A DNA stretch of 64,000 bases from Runella sp. (GTDB lineage Bacteria; Bacteroidota; Bacteroidia; Cytophagales; Spirosomataceae). The notes under the pieces were generated by a model, which ran no database searches, was not told the origin of the DNA, and saw only the letters and a program-made list of their open reading frames with translations. Below are positions 17,625 to 26,938 of this stretch, in pieces. The stretch's first letter is position 1. Each line of letters begins with the position of its first letter. Location of the stretch: contig JALQYJ010000023.1 in the NCBI GenBank assembly GCA_023254175.1, forward strand, positions 18,174 through 82,173. Direction: 5' to 3'. The position numbers were made by a program, and so were the translations under genes.

Positions 17625-17888
17625 ATGAAAACTCCTTTAGTTGAAAGTCTGCTGGGATGGACGTCATTAGGCTTTTTTGCGTTATGGATTTTGGAATTTC
17701 GCCGTACCGAATTTGTAGATAGTTACTGGTTATTAATGCTTTGTTTGGCATGCCTTTGGAGCTTCCAATACCTGCGTCGCAAACGCGGGGCTGAGCCTTT
17801 ACTATCAAAATATACCCCAGAAAATCGCCAACAAAAGCCAAAACAACCCAAAGCGACTATCAAGCCTTCGATTAAGAAGAAGAAATAG
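17625..17888 (+). CDS. Small membrane protein, unknown function
   Basis: An 87-residue product with two hydrophobic segments (about residues 5-20 and 33-48) and a strongly basic, lysine/glutamine/proline-rich tail ending in KKKK. No family recognised. Normal base composition and a candidate -7 element upstream support a real gene. It stands alone between recA and a convergent membrane protein gene. Confidence 0.55.
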   Translation: MKTPLVESLLGWTSLGFFALWILEFRRTEFVDSYWLLMLCLACLWSFQYLRRKRGAEPLLSKYTPENRQQKPKQPKATIKPSIKKKK

Positions 17889-17983
17889 CCATTGGGAATT
17901 TTGAATTACGAATTAGGAGATAAGAACGTAGATTCCTCCTATGGTCGGAATCACAAAGAACTGGAAATCTAAAACTACAAACA

Positions 17984-18835
17984 CTAAACTAGCCAAAGGG
18001 TAAAAAAGAAGATGCCATCGCCAAGCCAGCGGTAGCGTTCGGCGGCGAGTACCGATGATGAGCGTCGTTTGAGGTAGTCCATTGTTAGGCTCATAGCAGA
18101 TACTGTAATGGCAGCTCTCACACAGTACCGATACGAGGTCGCTACCAAGACGCCCAACGCCGCCATACACACCAAAATACTTAACCAAGTCAGCACCCGA
18201 CTGACGGCTTCGGTCCCCCACGCAATAGCCAATGAGTATCCTTCTTCCACATCAAAGGACTCGAACCACGAAAACAGAAGTAAGTTTTGGAATGCCCCTA
18301 TTCCGAAAAGCACCGTTAGAATTTTACTTTCCCAAGGGGATACAGCGGCAGCAGAGAGGGCTGTCCCCCATATTCCAGCAGTATAAATTAGGGCAACGAT
18401 AGGTTCTTTAAAGAGCTGCATACCGTCAGTTAACGATGTTCGAAAAACGACCACCAAATAACCTACTACCAAAACAACTAGCGATAACCCAATGGTAAAC
18501 ATACCTTTAGGCAACCAAAAGAGACATAGTAACCCAACTACGCCAAGTCCAGCAAGCACATTCAACAGTACTGATTTATTTTTAGCATGAAAACGATGCC
18601 GCGGCGTAGTTACTTTTGTTTTTAGATTGTCAAGCAGGCGGTCGATAACATAAATAGCAAAAACACTTATCCCTACCAGTAACGTAGACGCCCACGAAAC
18701 TTTTCCGTGCCCATCGGGCAAGCGTTGGGCAATCGTGTGGGTAAGCATTGCTCCCGCAACAACGTCCAAACTTAACCAATGCGCTCGTTTTAAATAATAT
18801 CCAATGATAAACGCTGTAGTGTGCAGCCAGTTCAT
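17984..18835 (-). CDS. Polytopic membrane protein, UbiA-like
   Basis: A 283-residue protein with about eight hydrophobic segments. Near residue 63 it has IYVIDRLLDN followed by TPRHRFHAKN, a pattern found in a poorly studied group related to UbiA prenyltransferases, where the usual NDxxDxxxD site is replaced by a shorter D-R-x-x-D motif. Substrate and reaction are unknown; the UbiA link is from pattern memory. It lies 6 bp after the thioesterase gene, so the two are probably co-transcribed. Confidence 0.6.
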   Translation of the reverse strand: MNWLHTTAFIIGYYLKRAHWLSLDVVAGAMLTHTIAQRLPDGHGKVSWASTLLVGISVFAIYVIDRLLDNLKTKVTTPRHRFHAKNKSVLLNVLAGLGVVGLLCLFWLPKGMFTIGLSLVVLVVGYLVVVFRTSLTDGMQLFKEPIVALIYTAGIWGTALSAAAVSPWESKILTVLFGIGAFQNLLLFSWFESFDVEEGYSLAIAWGTEAVSRVLTWLSILVCMAALGVLVATSYRYCVRAAITVSAMSLTMDYLKRRSSSVLAAERYRWLGDGIFFFTLWLV

Positions 18836-18841
18836 TCTTCC

Positions 18842-19375
18842 TTACCCTTTTGTCGGAGCAGCGCTCAGATTTTGTTTAATTTCTCGAATCCGTTCGTTGA
18901 AATTCCAGTTATGATAATCAACGTTTGGTAAGCACGTTGTCTCCAAATACTCCATAATCGAAGGTGGATGCACCGTCCGCTTTCCCGAACGTACATCAAT
19001 GTACTTAGACGTTACCCAAAGCACATTTTTGAGTTGCGTCCGCAAATCGTCCGTCATGTAGTATTCGGTCACAATGGTATCTTCGCTAAAATAAATCAAG
19101 CGCGATGTAATTCGCACCCACTCACTCACCAGCGCTGGCCGCACGTAGGCGATTTGGTGCTGGTACACCACCCAACTTTGGCCTAACTCACGAAATAACC
19201 GTCCAAAATTAAACTCATAGAGCTTAGCCACTTGGTCCTCGCGGGCGTTGAAATAATAATCAAAGTACTTCGCGTTATTGAGGTGTTGAAGCGGGTCACA
19301 ATCCTGAAAACGAATCACCATCCGCGATTCGGGCTCTTTGGGATATTCTTTATCGGGTCGACGTGCAAAAAACAT
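18842..19375 (-). CDS. Hotdog-fold acyl-CoA thioesterase family protein
   Basis: A 177-residue protein. The region RFQDCDPLQHLNNAKYFDY (about residues 23-41) matches the 4-hydroxybenzoyl-CoA thioesterase signature, in which an aspartate in D-x-x-x-H-x-N is catalytic, and the rest fits a single hotdog domain. It likely hydrolyses an acyl-CoA; the substrate is unknown. Upstream of, and nearly touching, the UbiA-like membrane protein gene. Confidence 0.82.
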   Translation of the reverse strand: MFFARRPDKEYPKEPESRMVIRFQDCDPLQHLNNAKYFDYYFNAREDQVAKLYEFNFGRLFRELGQSWVVYQHQIAYVRPALVSEWVRITSRLIYFSEDTIVTEYYMTDDLRTQLKNVLWVTSKYIDVRSGKRTVHPPSIMEYLETTCLPNVDYHNWNFNERIREIKQNLSAAPTKG

Positions 19376-19903
19376 GATGCTTGACGAATAGTTGAATTTT
19401 TGAAAAAGAATGCAAAGTTATAATACGAATTGGCACCAGAATCTTCGTCCAAAAAAAATGATATTCTTTTGTGAAAAATTGACAAATGTCAAGCGGTTCA
19501 CCAATGCTAACGTTCATGACTATACCATCAAAGTCTAATTTACTGATTGACAAGGGGGAAGCTGTGGCTGTTGCCGTTTATTGAATCTATTTCACCTAAC
19601 TCTGACAACTTATTTACGCTCAAACCAAAATAACCAAGAAATTTCGTTCCGCTTCGGTTATTCTTACCTAAAAGGGCGAGTGCTGAACAAAGCCCCCAAG
19701 CCATTTTTATACCTTTTCCCTTTTTCTTCGGCGGTACATCGGTCAATTCGGGAAGAAACGAGGTAGAATAAATAGCCGCCCCTAGCACGACCAACTCTAA
19801 GTTCCAACTTTGATTGGATAGTTCTCGAATCCAGTTACTTTTTTCGGGCGAAGGGGTTTCTATGCAACACCCTATAAAGGTTAGGGTTCGGCAAATGTAA
19901 AAT
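19376..19903. other. Unassigned stretch
   Basis: About 530 bp between the THUMP-like methyltransferase gene and the thioesterase gene. A minus-strand open frame of 140 codons (19540-19962) overlaps the 3' end of the methyltransferase gene and has no recognisable family or ordinary start context. I do not call it a gene. No RNA or repeat seen. Confidence 0.4.
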
Positions 19904-21076
19904 TTAAATTGACTTTTTACACACCAAAAGTCGTTTATCTCCATTGGCCAAGGTAGTGGCAAAAATGTAGGTAGGGCCGCCTTCTTTGAGTTTAAGTTTT
20001 TTTCGTAACTCGTCGGTGGGAAGCGGAAAATTACGCACCGTCAGGTTGGCTTTCCCGTAGGTAAGATACGGTGACAATGCCTTTATATCTACTTTTACGA
20101 CAGCTTCCACCTGAAAAATCCGCCCAGGAAAATGCTCCATCAGGGTCGCTGAGGTGTAAAGGTGGCTGTGGGGTGCTATTTTTTCTACGCCATACGCATT
20201 GGCTACCGACTTAAACGCCCCTGCTTTCAGTACCGAGGCATTCGGTTCGTAAAGATACGTTTGTGGGTCGCTCAGCGTTACGGCCAAACTCGACTCACTA
20301 TTCCACTCAAAATCAAACTTTTGCACCGTATCGTCCGACTTAAAATTAATCGTCCGTACCATTGGACTAACCGTGGTTTGGGCGTCCGATGCTAGTTCAA
20401 AAAGCAGTTCTTTACATTCATTCTCGACCGAAACAACGTGAATCACCGACAGTTGGGGCAAATCAATTAAAGTTTGTTTGAGATCGAGCAGCGGCGAGGC
20501 TTTGATGAGCAGCCGCTTGGTTTTTTGCAGAAGAAGTGGCAGGTACGTCACCACGTCGGGTTCGCAATCGCGCAGCCCTACTACGCGGCGGTTATCAGCC
20601 GAACGACGGGCGGGGTCCAGATAAATCCAATCAAAAACGTTGTCGAGCGTTGGTAAAATTTCCAGCGAATTTCCTTGCAAGCACTGCACATTTTGAAGCC
20701 CTAGCACGTCTAAATTATACCTTGCCCGTTCCACTAGTTCGGGCTTTTGCTCCACATAAAGCACTGATGTACAGCTTTTAGCAAAAAACGAAACATCTAT
20801 TCCCATTCCACCCGTTGCGTCCATCAACGTACCCGACACCAACGCCGCCTTGTAACGCCCCGTTGTTTCCGACGAACTTTGTTCTACCGAAACCGCAGGC
20901 GGAAAAACGAGTCGTTCTTCGGCATACCACGAGGGTAGTTTTTGTTTGGCTTTTTGGCGAGCCTCGATTTGGCGGATTTCAACTTCTCGATTTTTACCGT
21001 ATTTGAGCAACAGTGCCGCCACCGGCGCAGACAGGTGTTCCCGAATAAATTGGCGTTGTTCGTCTAGCAAAACCAT
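19904..21076 (-). CDS. Class I SAM-dependent methyltransferase with THUMP-like domain
   Basis: About 390 residues. Motif I is DATGGMGIDVSFFAK, and the post-motif IV region reads WIYLDPARRS. The C-terminal part (TYGKANLTVRNFPLPTDELRKK) matches the THUMP-like domain of a Bacteroidota family of putative RNA methyltransferases. I prefer the start at 21076 (MVLLDEQRQFI); an in-frame ATG at 21109 adds eleven residues. The target nucleotide is not known. Monocistronic. Confidence 0.85.
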   Translation of the reverse strand: MVLLDEQRQFIREHLSAPVAALLLKYGKNREVEIRQIEARQKAKQKLPSWYAEERLVFPPAVSVEQSSSETTGRYKAALVSGTLMDATGGMGIDVSFFAKSCTSVLYVEQKPELVERARYNLDVLGLQNVQCLQGNSLEILPTLDNVFDWIYLDPARRSADNRRVVGLRDCEPDVVTYLPLLLQKTKRLLIKASPLLDLKQTLIDLPQLSVIHVVSVENECKELLFELASDAQTTVSPMVRTINFKSDDTVQKFDFEWNSESSLAVTLSDPQTYLYEPNASVLKAGAFKSVANAYGVEKIAPHSHLYTSATLMEHFPGRIFQVEAVVKVDIKALSPYLTYGKANLTVRNFPLPTDELRKKLKLKEGGPTYIFATTLANGDKRLLVCKKSI

Positions 21077-21297
21077 TAAAAAACATGGGTTGGGGATGGT
21101 TAATGGCACAAAAATAAGGAGCCTTTATCCAAAACAGCTAGAGCAGCTTAGAATAAAGGCTTATTTTTAGCAAAGGGGCGGGTTGACACAACACTTTTGA
21201 TAAAATATCAACAAATACACAAACAAATCCTGAGTTTGTGAAGTTATGGCTGAACAGCTATCAACAGGATATTCCTAATCATCTTCAATAAACTAAA

Positions 21298-22323
21298 ATG
21301 AAATTTACGCAATTATACCTCATTGGCTTATGCCTCTTTTTTTCTCCTGCTCTATTTTCGCAAACCGACACTACAAAGACAGAAGAAATCAATTTTGATG
21401 AGTTTGGGGATGCTGATGCCTCTTCGACCAAGGCATTTTGTACCCAAAAAGTTTCTTACCTTAGTCCAACTAAACTGATTTCGGTAGGTTACGAGGCTCA
21501 ATTACCCTTTCATTGGTCAAAAGTAGACGGCCAAGTTGTTGCTTCAACCCATGTCAATTCGTTTCGTGGATTACGTCTGGCTTTCAATACCCCGATTGTT
21601 TCTCGTTCTAATTTTATCCTCAATTTGGGGGTAAGCTACTGGAATACATCGGTCAATTTGGCAAACCCCGAACGCTCGACCTTATTTGGTCGCTTAGAAA
21701 ACGGCCTCCGTATGACAAGCTTTAATGCTACGGCTTTCAAGCCACTCAATAGTACCCACTTTTTGATTTTCCAAGGTCAGGCAGACCTCAATGGTAACTA
21801 TCGCAGCTTAGACCAAATTTCGGGTAAAGCCGTGACCTACAGTGGTGCTGCGATTTTTGGCTGGAAGAAAAACGACAATTTTATGTGGGGAATTGGTCTC
21901 ACACGTACTTACCGTGCAGGACAGGTTTTGCACATTCCCGCGCTGCTTTATAATCGTACTTTTAACCAAAAGTGGGGTATTGAGGCACTTTTACCTGCGC
22001 GCCTGAATATTCGTCGCAACTTCGGACCGACATCCTATTTGATGGCAGGGTTCGAAATCGAAGGCAATGCCTATTACCTTAGCCCCAAGAATACCAATGA
22101 ACCCGATTGGTTTTTGCGCCGTGGCGAAATGAAACCCCGTATTACTTATGAACGGCAGTTGGCTGGCTTTATTTGGTTATCTGCTCAAGTAGGTTGGCGC
22201 TATAATTGGCGTTTTGATGTCTTCAGTACGCAAAACCCCGTAGACAATCAACGACCTGTTTTTGAAAATAATCTTGGGAATCCGCTCTATTTCAACGTAG
22301 GTATAAATTTGGTAAGTCCATAG
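21298..22323 (+). CDS. Outer-membrane beta-barrel protein (DUF6268-like)
   Basis: A 341-residue protein with a signal peptide (cleavage near LFSQ at residue 21), an acidic linker EEINFDEFGDAD, and then alternating amphipathic strands rich in aromatic residues typical of an outer-membrane barrel (for example RLAFNTPIV, LNLGVSYWN, FGWKKNDNFMWGIGLTR). The final LYFNVGINLVSP resembles a last barrel strand. No catalytic motif. The DUF6268 label is moderate; barrel and export are well supported. A strong terminator follows. Confidence 0.72.
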   Translation: MKFTQLYLIGLCLFFSPALFSQTDTTKTEEINFDEFGDADASSTKAFCTQKVSYLSPTKLISVGYEAQLPFHWSKVDGQVVASTHVNSFRGLRLAFNTPIVSRSNFILNLGVSYWNTSVNLANPERSTLFGRLENGLRMTSFNATAFKPLNSTHFLIFQGQADLNGNYRSLDQISGKAVTYSGAAIFGWKKNDNFMWGIGLTRTYRAGQVLHIPALLYNRTFNQKWGIEALLPARLNIRRNFGPTSYLMAGFEIEGNAYYLSPKNTNEPDWFLRRGEMKPRITYERQLAGFIWLSAQVGWRYNWRFDVFSTQNPVDNQRPVFENNLGNPLYFNVGINLVSP

Positions 22324-22324
22324 C

Positions 22325-22355
22325 AAAAAAAAGCCCGCTTAGGCGGGCTTTTTTT
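22325..22355. terminator. Bidirectional rho-independent terminator
   Basis: AAGCCCGC (22331-22338) and GCGGGCTT (22343-22350) form a perfect stem with a 4-nt loop, flanked by A8 on the left and T7 on the right. It serves both the barrel gene and the convergent DUF2147 gene. Confidence 0.93.
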
Positions 22356-22361
22356 ACTGCT

Positions 22362-22808
22362 TTATTTTTTTACTTGTCGTTTCCATACATCCGTTCGACC
22401 AAACACCGACACGCCAATATAGCCACGTACTTCGAGCGTGTTGTCATCAACGAGTTTCATCTCGCAAGAATAGTCTTTTCCTACTTTAGGGTCATAAATA
22501 TTCCCTTCTTCCCATTTATTTTCTCCTACAAACTTGAAATTTCTCAAGTTTTCAAGCCCTTTAAGTGGCTGAGTGCGTAGTTTTTCTTCAGGATTATTGA
22601 CATCCACGCGGGGGGTGCCATCAGGATTATTGGGAATTTTAAGCCAAACAATTTTACCAAAATAACGCTCTCCTTTCTTGTAGATTTGGACTAAACCCGT
22701 TCCTTCTCCATTTTTCCAAACTCCTAATACGGCATCAGGGTTGTTAGTAGCAATGGATATCAATGTAGTAAACAAGGAAATTACAAGAGTTAAAACAAAC
22801 TTCTTCAT
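22362..22808 (-). CDS. Exported DUF2147 family protein
   Basis: A 148-residue secreted protein with a signal peptide (residues 1-20). Family marks are GVWKNGEGTGLVQIYKKG, YFGKIVWL, PLKGLENLRNF, GNIYDPKVGKDYSCEM and VRGYIGVSVFGRTDVWKR. DUF2147 proteins are small periplasmic or outer-membrane lipocalin-like proteins of unknown role, common in Bacteroidota and Proteobacteria. Length is normal. Shares its terminator with the upstream barrel gene. Confidence 0.9.
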   Translation of the reverse strand: MKKFVLTLVISLFTTLISIATNNPDAVLGVWKNGEGTGLVQIYKKGERYFGKIVWLKIPNNPDGTPRVDVNNPEEKLRTQPLKGLENLRNFKFVGENKWEEGNIYDPKVGKDYSCEMKLVDDNTLEVRGYIGVSVFGRTDVWKRQVKK

Positions 22809-23225
22809 GATGTAACAATACGTTTAAATGAATTTTTAACATAAACTTACTTTCACTGATTTTGTTTTGCATAGCTCTCATTCTCATACCTGAATCAGCT
22901 CTGTTATTCAAGAAGTAAAGCGCAGCAAAAAATGCAGAACGCTTGCGCAACGACTGTCGAACTTTAGTCAATACCTTATGGACGACGATATAGCTACTTT
23001 ATGCCAAAATATCGGTGATTATCACAAAGACACAGGCAATTTATACCTGATGTTGCAATCTTACCAATGCGAAATGGGCGGAAACTAACAAAACCCTTTC
23101 TTCCACAATTCAAGCAGCATAAATATGGGATACTTCGCTCAAAACGTGTCTGCAAACTCCCTGCTGGGCTTCTCCTCAAAATTCCCTAATTTTGTGCTCC
23201 ATTCTTACAACGGATAGATAATTAA
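22809..23225. other. Intergenic stretch with a possible short coding remnant
   Basis: About 415 bp between divergent genes. On the plus strand 22988-23090 is open and reads LMDDDIATLCQNIGDYHKDT and on to a stop, and the same frame stays open some 50 codons upstream without a start. I cannot place it in a family; it may be a remnant. Promoters for the DUF2147 and U32 genes must also be here. Confidence 0.3.
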
Positions 23226-25118
23226 ATGAAAAAGAAAGTTGAGATTCTTGCTCCTGCCAAAAACCTGTACCAAGGAATGGCCGCTATCAATGCAGGGGCA
23301 GATGCTGTCTATATCGGTGCTCCGCAGTTTGGCGCCCGAACCAATGCCACCAACTCGGTCGAAGACATTGCCGATATGGTACGCTACGCCCATCTTTTCA
23401 AGGCAAAGGTGTTTGTCGTTATCAACACCATTTTATACGACGAAGAACTGGCCACTTGCCAAAAACTCATTCACGAATTATACAAAATTGGCGTGGATGC
23501 ACTCATCATCCAAGACATGGCCATCTTGGAAATGGATTTGCCGCCCATCGTGATTCACGCAAGTACACAGGCCAACAACCGCGACGCCAAACACGTCAAA
23601 TTTTTGGCCGATGCAGGCATGAAACGCGCGGTATTGGCCAGAGAACTCAACTTGGACCAAATCCGCGAAATCCACGAAGCGACCGACATCGAATTGGAGT
23701 TCTTTGTATCGGGGGCTTTGTGCGTGTCGTTCAGCGGCAACTGCTACATGAGCGTGGCCAATGGCGAGCGAAGTGCCAACCGTGGTTCTTGCGCTCAAAA
23801 CTGCCGTTTGCCTTACCAACTCATTGATGGGAAGGGTGAAACATTAATTTCCAACAGTCATTTATTGTCCATCAAAGACTTAGATTTGAGCGACCAACTA
23901 CCCAATTTGATTGAGGCAGGGATTACTTCATTCAAAATCGAAGGGCGTTTGAAAGACATCGTTTATGTAAAAAATAATACGTCATTTTTACGTAAAAAAT
24001 TAGACGCATTTTTAGCCGAAAACGGCGATAACTACGAAAAAGCCTCTTCAGGACGTACGTTCTACAACTTTGAACCCCAAATGGATCGAAGTTTCAACCG
24101 AGGTTATACCGATTATTTTGTCAATAAAAGAAAAGAAAAAATTGGCTCGTGGGAAAGCCCGAAATCGCAGGGGCAGTACATTGGCAAGCTGTTGGAAATC
24201 AAAGGAAAGGGCTACGTAATTGAGAATTTTGAAGAACTCAACAACGGCGATGGCCTCTATTTTATCAATGAAGAAGGCGTAGCCGACGGGGTTCAAATCA
24301 ACGTCATTCTCAATAACCTTGTCATTCCAAATACCTTTAAGCCACTTCCTGTAGGAACGGTCATTTACCGAAATTCGGATGCAGAGTTCAATAAAATGGT
24401 AGAGAGAGAAAACAGTGCGGTGCGCAAAATTGGTGTTTCGCTGTATTTTTCTGAAACCGCCGAGGGCTTCCAGCTACTCGCCATCGACGAAGACGGCCAC
24501 CAATACAGCTCCACGCTCACCAGCGCCAAAGAACTAGCGCGAACGGAAGAATCGGTGATTCCAAACATCAAAAAGAACTTGACAAAAACAGGCAATACGC
24601 CTTTTGAGGTGGACGCTATGGAAGTAGCGTTTAGCCAAAACTGGTTTTTACCTACGTCAAAAGTCAACGAAATCCGCCGCGAAGTGCTTGAAGAATTGGC
24701 CGAAATTAGGGTGCGAGATTACCACCGCGAAGAGTTTCAAATCGAAAAAACCAACCACCCCTACCCCGTTCAAAAGCTTGATTTTATGTATAATGTGGCC
24801 AATCACATGGCGCGGGAGTTTTACCAACGTCATGGGGTGACAGAAATCGAAAAGGCATTTGAATTGCAATGGGACCCAGGCAAATCGCGGGTGATGACCA
24901 CCAAATACTGCGTCAAGTACGAGTTGGGGAAATGTGCGCGGTTCCAACGGGCTACCATGGGCGAAAAATTGACCGAGCCACTTACCCTAAAACACGGCGA
25001 AGTGGAGTACAAATTGCGATTCAACTGCAAGCCCTGCGAAATGGAGATTTGGGAAAAAGATGCCGAGTTGGAATACGAAGACGAAGACCAGCAATTGGGC
25101 TACATTGAGAAATGGTAA
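23226..25118 (+). CDS. U32 peptidase family protein (RlhA/TrhP-like RNA hydroxylation factor)
   Basis: A 630-residue protein. It begins with EILAPAKNLYQGMAAINAGA and has VYIGAPQFGAR, the U32 N-terminal barrel signature. The cysteine-rich segment GALCVSFSGNCYMS followed by RGSCAQNCRLPY (about residues 160-200) is the iron-sulfur/catalytic region of the family. A further C-terminal cysteine set (CVKYELGKCARF and FNCKPCEMEIW) closes the protein. E. coli relatives hydroxylate 23S rRNA (RlhA) or tRNA wobble uridine (TrhP); the length is closer to RlhA. Which RNA is modified here is inference. Old peptidase naming is probably misleading. Confidence 0.88.
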   Translation: MKKKVEILAPAKNLYQGMAAINAGADAVYIGAPQFGARTNATNSVEDIADMVRYAHLFKAKVFVVINTILYDEELATCQKLIHELYKIGVDALIIQDMAILEMDLPPIVIHASTQANNRDAKHVKFLADAGMKRAVLARELNLDQIREIHEATDIELEFFVSGALCVSFSGNCYMSVANGERSANRGSCAQNCRLPYQLIDGKGETLISNSHLLSIKDLDLSDQLPNLIEAGITSFKIEGRLKDIVYVKNNTSFLRKKLDAFLAENGDNYEKASSGRTFYNFEPQMDRSFNRGYTDYFVNKRKEKIGSWESPKSQGQYIGKLLEIKGKGYVIENFEELNNGDGLYFINEEGVADGVQINVILNNLVIPNTFKPLPVGTVIYRNSDAEFNKMVERENSAVRKIGVSLYFSETAEGFQLLAIDEDGHQYSSTLTSAKELARTEESVIPNIKKNLTKTGNTPFEVDAMEVAFSQNWFLPTSKVNEIRREVLEELAEIRVRDYHREEFQIEKTNHPYPVQKLDFMYNVANHMAREFYQRHGVTEIEKAFELQWDPGKSRVMTTKYCVKYELGKCARFQRATMGEKLTEPLTLKHGEVEYKLRFNCKPCEMEIWEKDAELEYEDEDQQLGYIEKW

Positions 25119-25119
25119 A

Positions 25120-25314
25120 TCACAAGGCAGCCCCGAGTGTGAGGTAAAACGGTACTTCTATGTATTCTTTAGCATTGTTGAGAATCAGCTCAGCCGTTTT
25201 TTATCCCATCAACTCAAAATCGGACGAAATGGCCATAGTTCCGTCGAGAATAATGCGCTTGAGGGGAGGCTCGTTGTAAAAAATGATGCCCACCCCCTTT
25301 ATTCCCGCAATCGG
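25120..25314 (-). pseudogene. C-terminal fragment of an unidentified gene
   Basis: On the minus strand one frame encodes GIIFYNEPPLKRIILDGT and on to a TAA, then continues in the same frame with KTAELILNNAKEYIEVPFY to a TGA at 25120. The protein-like composition on both sides of the in-frame stop, with no start codon, suggests the decayed end of a gene. Family not recognised. It fills the gap between the U32 gene and the FGGY kinase gene. Confidence 0.35.
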
Positions 25315-25328
25315 TTAAAAATCTTTTT

Positions 25329-26810
25329 TTATGGCATTTTTACGTTGGTAAGCCAACCTTCATAATCACCCGCAATAGTGGCATTGGATAGGTTAGGTTC
25401 AAGGTACGTTTTGGCGCTGTGCAACTGGGCAATTTCTGCTATCGACACCCAAAACCCACTCCCAAGACCCGACAAATAGGCTGCTCCCAAGGCCGAAACG
25501 TCCGCAAGGCCGATGGTAGCGACGGGTTTTGCTAACAAATCGGCCAAAAACTGCACTACGAAACCGTTGGAAGTCATTCCTCCATCCACCATCAACTCTT
25601 CGAGATTAACTTTAGTATCTGATTCCATCGCCGAAATGATGTCTTTGATTTGGTACGGAATCGACTCCAACGCCGCCCGAACGATGTGGTTTTTAGAACT
25701 ACCAAACGTCAATCCCGTAATCGACGCTTTGCGTTTCATATTCCAATGGGGAGCACCCAAGCCGCTAAATGCAGGCACGAGATACACCCCACCGTTGTTT
25801 TCCACCGCCCGTGCCATGGCCTCAGTTTCGTGGCTGTCTTGTATCAAACCTAGTTCGTTTTTGAGCCATTCGACGGTTGCCCCGCACGTTACAATAACTC
25901 CTTCTAAGGCATAATCTACTCGTCCTTCCACACTCCAACAAACCGTCGTCATCATTCCTTGGGTCGAGTTTTTGCGCTCGCTGCCTACGTTCATCAAAAT
26001 CGAACAACCCGTTCCCAAGGTCGCTTTGGCCGTTCCCGACGAAAAACAACCTTCCCCAAAAGCCGCAGCGTGGCTGTCGCCTATCATGGCGGTAATGGCC
26101 ACAGGAGTTTCAAAAAGCCCTTCAAAACCAGAAAACCCAAACGCAAACGCCGAGGGTTTTGGTTCGGGCAAACGGACGTTAGAAAGTCCAAATGCTTCCA
26201 GTAACTCTGCATCCCACGCAAGGGTATCTAAATTAAAAAACAACGTGCGGGAAGCATTGGTATAATCCGTCAAAAACTCTCGTCCTTGGGTAAGTTTGAA
26301 CAACAACCACGTATCAACTGTCCCAAAGTACGCGCGTCCTTCGGCAATGGCTGTTTTAACGGCCTCAACGTTTTCGTTGAGCCACATTACTTTTGTTCCC
26401 GAAAAATACGGGTCAATAATCAGCCCCGTTTTGTTGCGAACACTCTCCTCTAACCCTCTGTTTTTCAACGACTCACAAACTTTCACGGAGCGTTTACATT
26501 GCCATATCACGGCATCATGCAGCGGCTGTCCGTTTTCATCCCAAAGCACAAACGTTTCGCGTTGGTTAGAAATACCCACCGACTGTATATCCGCCGTTTT
26601 TCCTCCTTTTAACGTAAACGCTGCCACGCACTTCCGTACCGAAGTGAGTACGTTTTGATAGATTTCTTCGGGGTCTTGTTCGGCAAAACCTTCGCCAAAA
26701 TAATGCGTTTTTAAAGGTTCTGATGCCCGTGCGACGGCGTTGCCCGCTGCGTCAAAAATCAACGTTTTGGTGCTACTCGTGCCTTGGTCGATGGAGAGAA
26801 TGTAAGCCAT
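25329..26810 (-). CDS. FGGY carbohydrate kinase, glycerol-kinase-like
   Basis: A 493-residue ATP-dependent sugar/polyol kinase, last gene of the transport and transketolase cluster. The phosphate loop is DQGTSSTK (residues 8-15). Glycerol-kinase substrate residues are kept: NQRET (Arg84, Glu85), WQCKRS (Trp103), DPYFSGTK (Tyr135). But the glycerol kinase motif GDQQAA is GDSHAA here (Asp245, Ser246, His247), changing a substrate-contact glutamine. No glycerol facilitator or glycerol-3-phosphate dehydrogenase is nearby. The context of an aldose isomerase, sugar ABC importer and transketolase argues for a ketose kinase rather than GlpK, and databases would probably label it GlpK. Confidence 0.85.
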   Translation of the reverse strand: MAYILSIDQGTSSTKTLIFDAAGNAVARASEPLKTHYFGEGFAEQDPEEIYQNVLTSVRKCVAAFTLKGGKTADIQSVGISNQRETFVLWDENGQPLHDAVIWQCKRSVKVCESLKNRGLEESVRNKTGLIIDPYFSGTKVMWLNENVEAVKTAIAEGRAYFGTVDTWLLFKLTQGREFLTDYTNASRTLFFNLDTLAWDAELLEAFGLSNVRLPEPKPSAFAFGFSGFEGLFETPVAITAMIGDSHAAAFGEGCFSSGTAKATLGTGCSILMNVGSERKNSTQGMMTTVCWSVEGRVDYALEGVIVTCGATVEWLKNELGLIQDSHETEAMARAVENNGGVYLVPAFSGLGAPHWNMKRKASITGLTFGSSKNHIVRAALESIPYQIKDIISAMESDTKVNLEELMVDGGMTSNGFVVQFLADLLAKPVATIGLADVSALGAAYLSGLGSGFWVSIAEIAQLHSAKTYLEPNLSNATIAGDYEGWLTNVKMP

Positions 26811-26825
26811 TTTTGAAGTTTATTT

Positions 26826-26936
26826 AAACCACAAAGGGCGCAAAGAACTGCAACACAAAGTTCACAAAGCGGCTCTTTGAACCCAAGTATATTATAGAGA
26901 TAGCCCCCTCCACGTCTTGGAGACTTGGAGGGGCTT
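26826..26936. repeat. Intergenic palindromic repeat between kinase and permease genes
   Basis: A cacaaag-type repeated phrase occupies 26829-26880, followed by a GC-rich hairpin in which AGCCCCCTCCA (26902-26912) pairs with TGGAGGGGCT (26926-26935) with one bulge. There is no U tract on the operon strand, so it may be an RNA-processing or stability element in the operon message rather than a terminator. Confidence 0.5.
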
Positions 26937-26938
26937 AT

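Noticed and set aside
19540..19962. 140-codon minus-strand open frame
   Set aside because: It overlaps the real 3' end of the methyltransferase gene, has no recognisable family, and the non-overlapping part has low-complexity, non-protein-like wording.
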